This document shows positions 1-5,304 of a stretch of DNA of 12,505 nucleotides, piece after piece. The DNA comes from JAQGMO01 sp050954505. GTDB lineage: Bacteria; Pseudomonadota; Gammaproteobacteria; Burkholderiales; Burkholderiaceae_D. The position numbers and the translations under genes are program-made. The DNA lies in the NCBI GenBank assembly GCA_050954505.1, contig JBPBPY010000422.1, positions 1-12,505 on the forward strand, given 5' to 3'. The notes beneath the pieces are model-generated. The model was not told the DNA's origin. It ran no database searches and saw nothing but the letters and a program-made list of their open reading frames with translations. Within the stretch, counting starts at the first letter, position 1. The number at the start of each line of letters is the position of its first letter.

Positions 1-125
1 CGTCTGCAGGTGCGACCACGCCCGGCATGACGCCAGGCTCGACCACACCAGGAATGAGTGGATCGGGTACCGGCAGCACAAGCGGCTCCGGCACCGGTGG
101 CACGGCTTCGGGTTCCGGCAGGTAA
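1..125 (+). CDS. C-terminal fragment of a Gly/Ser/Thr-rich protein (5' end outside window)
   Basis: An open frame entered from the left edge (codons in phase with position 3) runs to a TAA at 123-125, giving about 40 residues. The visible tail is made almost only of Gly, Ser, Thr, Pro and Ala. It carries the pentapeptide TTPGM twice, then Gly-Ser/Gly-Thr alternation, and ends in SGSGR. Such tails are typical of flexible, disordered C termini of secreted or membrane-attached proteins, but no domain is visible and the function is unknown. The frame is supported by its regular repeat pattern and by a clean stop followed by non-coding sequence. The next gene to the right is convergent. A chance open frame cannot be fully excluded because so little is visible. 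Confidence 0.65.
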   Translation, partial: SAGATTPGMTPGSTTPGMSGSGTGSTSGSGTGGTASGSGR

Positions 126-446
126 ATTCATTGCAAGCAGGGGGGAGCGGCCAGCGCGATTTGTAGCCATTGCTGATGGATGGCTGCTGGCCGGGCAGTT
201 TGCGCAGCTCAGGTAGTGTGGCAACAGTGTGCAGGGAGCAAGCCCCGGCGTAGCGCAATCAAGGCCCTGGCTGGCCGCCGCAAGGCCTCCTTGGGTGTTT
301 CAGCCTTGCCATGCGGTCGTAAACCCTTGCAGTGTTGCGGCGTCTTTTTCTGCAGCGCTGGCGCCTGGCCAGGGCCAGGCCAAAGCCAGGCTAGGCAAGG
401 CATGGCAGGGCAGCGATGCCGCCTGTGGGCATCGGTCAGTCCACGC
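126..446. other. Intergenic region between convergent genes, no gene recognised
   Basis: These 321 bases lie between the stop of the left partial gene and the stop of the hemerythrin gene on the other strand. Several short frames are open here, but none has a ribosome binding site or a recognisable protein. The right part (about 355-410) is low-complexity, with many overlapping GCCAGG/CCTGGC words. It contains the hairpin listed separately. Confidence 0.6.
363..380. terminator. GC-rich hairpin between convergent genes, possible bidirectional terminator
   Basis: A perfect 7-bp stem GCCTGGC / GCCAGGC (363-369 with 374-380) encloses a 4-base loop. It sits between two converging genes, where a shared terminator would be expected. 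There is no T run on either side, so it is not a classical intrinsic terminator. It may also be a by-product of the repetitive CCAGG-rich sequence around it. Confidence 0.28.
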
Positions 447-974
447 TCAGTGGCGCACCGATGGGGCTATGCGCATCTGAAAACGGCCATCATCGTCATA
501 CGCATGGTCGGGCAGGCCGAACCCGCTGCGCAGCTCGAAACGGCGTTGCTTGATATCTCCAAGCAGGTCGGCAAAATCCAGATCCGCCATGCCGATCAAT
601 GGAAAAATGCGATTCTGCTCTTCATTCATGTGATGATTCTGGTACTCGGATAGCACAAAGAATTTGGCGTCATACAAATGGTCGCCCGGTTCCATCAATT
701 CGAGTTCATCAATCAATTGCCGGGCAATCTTGTTCTCGACTTCTGCTTCATCGAGCAAATCCTGGCGTTCCAGCGCCTCTCGCAAAGCGGGATACAGCAA
801 TTCTTCTTCCACCGTCGCGTGGATGACCAACTCCGTGCAGGCAACTTCCACAATCGCGCGTCGCTCTGCATCATCGTCGCCGCCCTTGATGCGGGCGAAG
901 CGGGCAAACAGGCGTTGCAATTTTTCATGGTCTTCCATGAACAAGGCAATGATGTCGAATGCCGCAGTCGGCAT
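447..974 (-). CDS. Hemerythrin HHE domain protein, with one ligand position changed
   Basis: This 175-residue cytoplasmic protein fits the four-helix hemerythrin/HHE family, whose members hold a di-iron centre and take part in O2 or NO sensing, iron handling or repair of oxidised iron centres. Visible motifs are EDHEKL (His16), IHATVEEELLYP (His52, Glu56), a LYDAKFFVLSEY helix and NHHMNEEQNRIFP (His114/115, Glu119). Between them, family members usually read VEH at the start of helix 3. Here it reads VEN (Asn81), so one expected iron ligand seems lost. The ATG at 974 has GGAG (980-983) at a 5-base spacing, which fixes the start. The length is normal for a single-domain member with a short polar tail. 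The gene stands alone, convergent with the gene to its left and divergent from the antiporter. The family call is firm; the exact role is not known. Confidence 0.9.
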   Translation of the reverse strand: MPTAAFDIIALFMEDHEKLQRLFARFARIKGGDDDAERRAIVEVACTELVIHATVEEELLYPALREALERQDLLDEAEVENKIARQLIDELELMEPGDHLYDAKFFVLSEYQNHHMNEEQNRIFPLIGMADLDFADLLGDIKQRRFELRSGFGLPDHAYDDDGRFQMRIAPSVRH

Positions 975-1290
975 GGTTTCTCCAGATTAAGTTGTCCGTC
1001 ATCCGAGCATCACCGAAACCAACGCTGCTGCATTACGCTCGGAAATTATTGCTCAAATGCATTTTTGTTGCGCATGATGCTAATGTACCTTACAACCGTC
1101 ACGATGCAAACGGTATTTTTAACGATTGTTCAAGCCTGTTGTTTCTATTATTCAGGTCGATGGTTGCCGACACTTGCTGCGATCCTGATGATGCTGCTGC
1201 GTTGACAAGATTTAATTTGCAACAGATGTTCGGGAAGGCAAGTGTTTACAATGACTTGACCAAATTGGTACAAATGGCGAAAGGATTCTC
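975..1290. other. Divergent intergenic region between hemerythrin and antiporter genes
   Basis: These 316 bases hold the 5' control regions of two divergent genes and no convincing gene of their own. Visible elements are a 7-bp inverted repeat TCCGAGC/GCTCGGA (1002-1008, 1037-1043), a perfect 10-bp palindrome AAATGCATTT (1055-1064), and a weak forward promoter candidate. The last is TTGACA at 1202-1207 with GATGTT at 1225-1230, spacer 17, and its -10 matches poorly. The longer open frames crossing the region have no ribosome binding site and are not protein-like. Confidence 0.5.
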
Positions 1291-2664
1291 TTGCAACTTG
1301 ATGCTGTCCTTCCCGTGCTGCAAAAATTATTTCAGATGGAAACGTTGACCGTATGGTATTTGCTGGTTGGCGTCCTGCTCATCTCCATGGGACTGGCTGA
1401 GTCCTTGCTGCAACGCTTGCCACTGAGCCCTGCAATGTTCTATCTTCCCATCGGCTACTTTGTTGGTCCCGCCGGACTGGGTTTGTTGCAGCTCGATCTG
1501 CATCAACATGCCGAGTCGCTGGCCATTGTTTGTGAAGTCGCCTTGCTGGTTTCACTGTTTTCAGTCGGCTTGAAGCTACGCGTTCCTTTCAATGACCGTA
1601 TCTGGCGCTTGCCGCTACGGCTGGGCATCGTTGCCATGCTCATCACCATCACCATGCTCACTGCCGTGGGCTGGTATGCACTTGGCTTGTCGCTGGGCGC
1701 GGCCATTTTGCTGGCAGCCATCCTGGCACCAACCGACCCGATCCTGGCGTCGGATGTGCAGATCAAGGATGTCGGCGACCGCGACGGCATCCGCTTTTCG
1801 CTCTCCGGCGAAGGCGGCATGAACGATGGCACCACGTATCCGATTGTCATGCTCGGCCTGGGTCTGCTGGCCGTGCCGCAAGCCAGCACATATGCAACCC
1901 CGTGGGGTTTTGCACTGGCATTCTGGGGGATCAAGGCCGGTGCCGGCAGTGGCCTGGTTTCAGGTTGGGCAGTCGGGCGGCTGGTGATTTATCTGCGTCG
2001 GCATTTTCGCACCGCACTGGGCATGGAAGAATTTCTCACACTCGGCTTGATCGCTCTTTCCTACGGCTTTGCCACCCTGATCCATGGCATCGGTTTTGTC
2101 GCCGTGTTTGCCACCGGTGTTGCCATGCGGCGTATCGAGTGGCGTGCCAGCGGTGACAGCGAACCCAGGTCGGTCATCGCCAGCACGCTGGAAAAAGGGC
2201 GCGAGGAAGTTGCCACCGATGTTGAAAGTGCACCCGCGTACATGACGGAAATGGTGCTCGGCTTTAACAAGCAACTTGAAAATATTGCCGAGTTTGTCAT
2301 GGTGCTGTTGCTTGGCGTGCTGTTATCGGGCAGCGGTTTTTCGGTCGAGGGCATGTTCCTGGCATTGCTGCTGTTTATCGTCATCCGGCCGGTGTCGGTG
2401 TTGCTGTCGTTGATCGGCTACAAGAAATCATTGATGCAAACCGGGCTGCTGGCGTGGTTCGGCATCCGCGGTATCGGCTCATTGTATTACCTGATGTTTG
2501 TCCTGCAATACAATGCCTTGCACCAGCAAAGCGACCGCTTTGTATCGATTGTGTTGACAGTCATTGCCATGTCGGTGGTCATCCACGGCATTTCCTCGAC
2601 GCCCTTGATGGATTGGTATTACCGGCGCCAGGCGCGCCGTGGCGCGCAGGCCCGTGATGCCTGA
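1291..2664 (+). CDS. CPA1-family (NhaP-type) Na+(K+)/H+ antiporter
   Basis: This 457-residue integral inner-membrane protein has about 12 hydrophobic segments and exchanges monovalent cations for protons in pH and salt homeostasis. The N-terminal half has the family's expanded-helix motif APTDP (146-150) and, 25 residues later, GEGGMND (173-179) with the Asn-Asp pair expected of electroneutral CPA1 exchangers. The C-terminal half has the conserved arginine in IRPVSV (about 366) and a GIRGIGSLYY segment (391-400). No cytosolic TrkA/RCK domain follows; the protein ends in a short basic tail, RRQARRGAQARDA. TTG at 1291 is preferred as start because GAAAGGA (1279-1285) lies 5 bases before it. The first ATG, at 1336, has no ribosome binding site and would remove 15 residues. 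Ion specificity cannot be read from the sequence. The gene is followed at 83 bp by a small unknown gene in the same direction. Confidence 0.9.
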   Translation: MQLDAVLPVLQKLFQMETLTVWYLLVGVLLISMGLAESLLQRLPLSPAMFYLPIGYFVGPAGLGLLQLDLHQHAESLAIVCEVALLVSLFSVGLKLRVPFNDRIWRLPLRLGIVAMLITITMLTAVGWYALGLSLGAAILLAAILAPTDPILASDVQIKDVGDRDGIRFSLSGEGGMNDGTTYPIVMLGLGLLAVPQASTYATPWGFALAFWGIKAGAGSGLVSGWAVGRLVIYLRRHFRTALGMEEFLTLGLIALSYGFATLIHGIGFVAVFATGVAMRRIEWRASGDSEPRSVIASTLEKGREEVATDVESAPAYMTEMVLGFNKQLENIAEFVMVLLLGVLLSGSGFSVEGMFLALLLFIVIRPVSVLLSLIGYKKSLMQTGLLAWFGIRGIGSLYYLMFVLQYNALHQQSDRFVSIVLTVIAMSVVIHGISSTPLMDWYYRRQARRGAQARDA

Positions 2665-2747
2665 TTGCGCGATGTCAAACTTCAACAATCCCAATCACCT
2701 ACACTCTGATTTATCTTTTCATAATATTTTTATTCGCAGGATTTGCC

Positions 2748-2984
2748 ATGAATCAGCCAGAAACCACATCATTTGAATCCGTCAGCCTGGCGCTGAACCA
2801 ATTCCGTGAGCGCCGTCTTGCTGATCGCCGTTTCAGCGCGCGCGACTCCAATGACCGCCGCATGTTGCCGGGCGAATCGCCTCTGGGCGCAGATGGTGAA
2901 GCGGCAATGCATGCAAAGCATGATGGCGAGGCGGCGCGCGAGCAAAACAAGCCTGCCAGCGTGGTTTTCCCGGAAGCAAATTAA
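2748..2984 (+). CDS. Small hydrophilic protein of unknown function (78 aa)
   Basis: This 78-residue protein is not recognised. The ATG has AGGA (2738-2741) at a 6-base spacing, and an AT-rich stretch with CATAAT (2720-2725) lies just upstream, so it may have its own promoter although no good -35 is seen. The sequence has no signal peptide, membrane segment or cysteine. Residues about 18-39 are strongly basic and arginine-rich (FRERRLADRRF, then DSNDRR), compatible with nucleic-acid or acidic-partner binding. The C-terminal half is polar and rich in Ala, Glu, Lys and His and is probably disordered. It lies downstream of the antiporter in the same direction and converges on the DUF72 gene, with 28 bp between their stops. 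Coding status rests on the ribosome site and on filling the gap between two firm genes. Confidence 0.62.
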   Translation: MNQPETTSFESVSLALNQFRERRLADRRFSARDSNDRRMLPGESPLGADGEAAMHAKHDGEAAREQNKPASVVFPEAN

Positions 2985-3012
2985 GCAGATTTCCGGGTTG
3001 ACGAGATCCTTG

Positions 3013-3813
3013 TCAAGAGTTTGATTTCAATGCATCCATCATTGCCAGCGCATTGGGCATAGCTGCACCCTCGGCAGTATTATCGAAGATGCACCAAGCC
3101 TGGCGATTCTCCATCGCCGCTTGCAGCAGCTGCTGCGCTACCGCTTGCAGCGCCTGCGCTGAATAACTCGAGCGGTAAATAATGGGTGAACCATGCAAGC
3201 GCAGATACAGCAGTGCAGAGCACGGCCGCTGCTGACCCTGTTCGCTTGGCAGTGCAGAAAATGCGGGCGGGTCTGCCTGCACCATGGCGATACCATGCTG
3301 CGCCAACAATTCTTTCGCTTCCAAAGAACCCCAACTTGAATGACGCGGCTCACAAACCAATGATGTCGTGGTCCTTGCCTTGACGGCCTGGAAAAATTTG
3401 TCTGCCGTGACCAAGTTGAAAGCCAAACCAGGCGGTAGCTGAACAAGAATGCAACCCAGCTTGTGCTGCAGATGACTTGCTTCACCGATGAAGCGATCCA
3501 GCAGTGCTTCGGTATCGAGCAGGCGCGCCTCATGGGAAATCGTTTTCGGCAGCTTGACGGAAAAACGAAACGTATCGGGTACGCTGTCGTGCCAGCGTGT
3601 GTAGGTTTTAGCTTGATGCGAACGGTAGAACGAGGAATTGATTTCCACGCAATCGAGTACCGTCGCATAGCGTTCGAGATGGCTGCCTTCAAGCGGGAAG
3701 TGGGCGGACTGGGCGCCCGGTATGCTCCAGCCGGCACAACCTGTTCTGATGATGCTGGCGATGACAATCTCCTGGCTTTGACTAACGTTGGCGTCTGGAC
3801 AACAGTGAAGCAT
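3013..3813 (-). CDS. DUF72 (YecE-like) family protein
   Basis: The protein belongs to the DUF72/YecE family of TIM-barrel-like proteins, which have no settled biochemical function. From the ATG at 3813 it has 266 residues, with family motifs in order: GCAGWSIP (25-32), EINSSFYR (57-64), KLPKTISH (88-95), QLPP (125-128), EPRHSSW (155-161), YLRLHG (203-208) and FDNTAEGAAMPNA (243-255). Start choice is uncertain. The frame stays open upstream to a GTG at 3966 (317 aa), but those 51 extra residues are not domain-like and cover a 10-bp tandem duplication. No ATG, GTG or TTG start has a good ribosome site. A good CAGGAG (3774-3769) sits 6 bases before an ATC codon (3762-3760), just ahead of the domain. 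The gene follows the lipoprotein gene on the same strand, 160 bp from its stop, and converges with the small unknown gene. Confidence 0.88.
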   Translation of the reverse strand: MLHCCPDANVSQSQEIVIASIIRTGCAGWSIPGAQSAHFPLEGSHLERYATVLDCVEINSSFYRSHQAKTYTRWHDSVPDTFRFSVKLPKTISHEARLLDTEALLDRFIGEASHLQHKLGCILVQLPPGLAFNLVTADKFFQAVKARTTTSLVCEPRHSSWGSLEAKELLAQHGIAMVQADPPAFSALPSEQGQQRPCSALLYLRLHGSPIIYRSSYSAQALQAVAQQLLQAAMENRQAWCIFDNTAEGAAMPNALAMMDALKSNS

Positions 3814-3867
3814 GTTGTCATCTTGCCGCGCATGGTGCAGTGAGCATTGTGTTGGATCATGAAATCG

Positions 3868-3887
3868 GTCAGCGGCCGTCAGCGGCC
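3868..3887. repeat. Perfect 10-bp tandem duplication GTCAGCGGCC x2
   Basis: GTCAGCGGCC occurs twice back to back (3868-3877 and 3878-3887) in the 160-bp gap between the lipoprotein stop and the preferred DUF72 start. A 10-bp duplication is not a multiple of three. Copy-number change would therefore break a reading frame, which favours this being non-coding leader rather than the N terminus of the DUF72 gene. Confidence 0.75.
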
Positions 3888-3973
3888 TTCCAGCCTCGTC
3901 CCCGGTTGTGGATCGATCAGGATCTTGCCGATGCCAGGCCATTGCCTCGCCGATGCGCGCCGGCACGACAGGA

Positions 3974-4777
3974 TCAAGGCCTGGAGACGACCTGGGTCAG
4001 GACAGAACTGTCTTCCGCGTCAAGCTCGCCATTTTGGTCGTAATCATCGATCCTGATCACGCCATATCCACGTGCCAGCCAGATGACCGACCTGGCATTG
4101 ATGCGCGAGTCCGGCATCACAACCAGCTTGCAGGCGTTGGCAAAGCGCAGGGTTCCAATGTCGAGGTCGACAAATCCTTCGAAGTACACGCTGCCGCTCA
4201 ATGGCTGGGTAGAAGTCGAAATGATTGCCCCATCGGGCCGGGTTTCAGTGATCGTTTCCTCGTAGGTCTGCGCGACACTTTGCCCCGGCATCAGGGAAGC
4301 GGGAAAGCCCCGGCTTCCCGTGTCCGTGGTCTCTTCGAGTACATTGCCGGCTTCGTCGTAGTCGATGCTGCCCAGCGTTATCAAGCCCTGACTGCCGAGC
4401 TGGAAATAGGCTGCATTTTCACGAAGACCCTCGGCCGTCGAGGTAATCTCGGCCAATGCGGGCTGGCCGTGGAAGTCTTCAATACGAATCTCGTGCCGGA
4501 ATCCATTCGAGGTAATGAACGCCGTGCCCGGATCGAGAGCCAGACAGTCATTCAACATCGGCGGTGGGTTGGGAGAGGGCTGTTCAATCACCGGCAGAGC
4601 ATTTTCAGGCTGGCTGCCGTTTGGCAGTACGGCAACCGTCCTGCCGTTGTCATGCCCGCCGCACGCTGCCAGCACGACAGTAGTCGCGGCAATCGACAGC
4701 AACACGCCAAGCAAGCTGTGACGGGAAGCAGGGACCGGCCTGCACGCTTGGCCATCCGGCCTTGTGCCATTGCGCAT
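3974..4777 (-). CDS. Putative lipoprotein with a C-terminal EF-hand/dockerin-like calcium loop
   Basis: This 267-residue protein has an arginine-containing N terminus, a hydrophobic stretch (22-36) and the lipobox LAAC (36-39). It is therefore predicted to be lipid-modified at Cys39 and anchored in the cell envelope. A Pro/Asn/Ser linker (about 50-75) precedes a mostly beta-type polar region. Cys78 and Cys216 could form a disulfide in the periplasm. The segment VIWLARGYGVIRID (231-244) leads into an EF-hand-like loop, DYDQNGELDAED (245-256), with Asp, Asp, Asn, Gly and Asp at calcium-loop positions 1, 3, 5, 6 and 12. It also resembles half of a dockerin repeat. The ATG at 4777 has a strong GGAGG (4789-4785) at a 7-base spacing. 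No known family was recognised. The gene is divergent from the second lipoprotein gene and upstream of DUF72 on the same strand. Calcium binding is inferred from the loop pattern only. Confidence 0.8.
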   Translation of the reverse strand: MRNGTRPDGQACRPVPASRHSLLGVLLSIAATTVVLAACGGHDNGRTVAVLPNGSQPENALPVIEQPSPNPPPMLNDCLALDPGTAFITSNGFRHEIRIEDFHGQPALAEITSTAEGLRENAAYFQLGSQGLITLGSIDYDEAGNVLEETTDTGSRGFPASLMPGQSVAQTYEETITETRPDGAIISTSTQPLSGSVYFEGFVDLDIGTLRFANACKLVVMPDSRINARSVIWLARGYGVIRIDDYDQNGELDAEDSSVLTQVVSRP

Positions 4778-4820
4778 GATTGAACCTCCGCTGACAGGTC
4801 AGATGAAAAACAACCATTGC

Positions 4821-4894
4821 AGTCGCTACATTGGAGTCGCTACCTTAGTAACGAAGATGAGGCAAATGTTCAAAATCTTTCATCAAAAAGATTT
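4821..4894 (-). promoter_or_regulatory. Putative promoter and operator region of the leftward lipoprotein gene
   Basis: Read on the minus strand, TTGAAC (4873-4868) and TACTAA (4850-4845) are 17 bases apart and could be the -35 and -10 of the lipoprotein gene. The -10 is a weak match. Directly upstream lies a perfect inverted repeat, AAATCTTT/AAAGATTT (4873-4880, 4887-4894) with a 6-base centre. At the predicted start of transcription the nine-base word AGTCGCTAC (plus strand) occurs twice, at 4821-4829 and 4835-4843, with a 14-base period. The arrangement suggests protein binding sites; no known regulator was matched. Confidence 0.4.
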
Positions 4895-4918
4895 GTGTCA
4901 AAGAGCATCAAGGAGGCT

Positions 4919-4972
4919 CACTAAGCATCACTGCGGCTGTCACTGAGCGTCCACTGAGCGTCACCGAGCGCC
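4919..4972. repeat. Degenerate 11-bp tandem repeat array (unit about CACTGAGCGTC)
   Basis: Five units follow one another: CACTAAGCATC (4919-4929), CACTGCGGCTGT (4929-4940), CACTGAGCGTC (4941-4951), CACTGAGCGTC (4952-4962) and CACCGAGCGCC (4962-4972). Two are identical. The first and last each differ from them at two positions, and the second is more diverged. The period is close to one helical turn. It may be a small minisatellite or an iterated binding site. Confidence 0.6.
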
Positions 4973-5122
4973 GCTGCGGCGTTGCCGTGCAGGTCCGGGC
5001 TGGCTGCCATTGTCCAGACCATACGCGGTCGAACGACAACACAGCCAACGCATTGCGCGGTGAATCTGCAACACAAACAAAACCTTAAGTAGATAAAAGA
5101 CGGTAACCGGTTGTCGGCGAAA

Positions 5123-5128
5123 TATAAT
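5123..5128 (+). promoter_or_regulatory. Candidate -10 hexamer TATAAT for the rightward lipoprotein gene
   Basis: A consensus TATAAT lies about 150 bases before the likely start codon at 5279. No TTGACA-like hexamer is present at 16-18 bases upstream, so this is only a partial promoter call. It would imply a leader of about 145 bases. Confidence 0.3.
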
Positions 5129-5304
5129 CGACCGGCGCGATCGCCATGTCTCGATCGTGCTGCCAGATTATTCATGCCACGCAGGTCAAGCAACATTGGT
5201 TGGCAAGTTCGTGGCCCATGATCTGATTTCATCGTTGCCATGCTCACCTTCGCGCCTGGCTTTTTTCAGGAAGGATTCATGAAAAAAACCTCATCTCTTC
5301 GACG

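Larger units (their letters stand above)
4778..5278. other. 500-bp divergent control region between two lipoprotein genes
   Basis: No supported gene lies here. Reading from left: a likely leftward promoter with a direct repeat and an inverted repeat (4821-4894), a degenerate 11-bp tandem array (4919-4972), then an AT-richer segment with a perfect TATAAT (5123-5128) for rightward transcription. Short palindromes AACCGGTT (5105-5112) and GCGATCGC (5137-5144) flank that hexamer. A leftward frame across 4921-5247 has no family features or ribosome site and was rejected as a gene. Confidence 0.6.

Noticed and set aside
180..653. 157-codon forward frame over the left intergenic region and the hemerythrin gene
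   Set aside because: It has no ribosome site or domain, its composition is that of a shadow frame, and it overlaps the well-supported leftward hemerythrin gene.
678..1348. Forward frames (678-1205 and 959-1348) in the hemerythrin gene and its upstream region
   Set aside because: They are antisense to or upstream of hemerythrin without ribosome sites or recognisable motifs, and one runs into the antiporter start.
2998..3016. TTGAC/GTCAA inverted repeat between convergent genes as a terminator
   Set aside because: The stem is only 5 bp with a 9-base loop and no T run, and it enters the DUF72 stop codon.
3908..4783. 291-codon forward frame opposite the leftward lipoprotein
   Set aside because: It is a shadow. 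The opposite strand has a lipobox, a strong ribosome site and a calcium-loop motif.
5084..5089. CTTAAG half-site before the rightward lipoprotein, as a second PmrA box
   Set aside because: The sequence 5 bases further on (AAAAGA) does not match a second half-site, so only half a box is present.
5200..5228. TTGGCA as a -35 for a closer promoter of the rightward lipoprotein
   Set aside because: The hexamer 17 bases downstream (CTGATT) does not resemble a -10.
4921..5247. 108-codon leftward frame in the lipoprotein intergenic region
   Set aside because: It lacks a ribosome site, has low protein-like character and overlaps the tandem repeat array.
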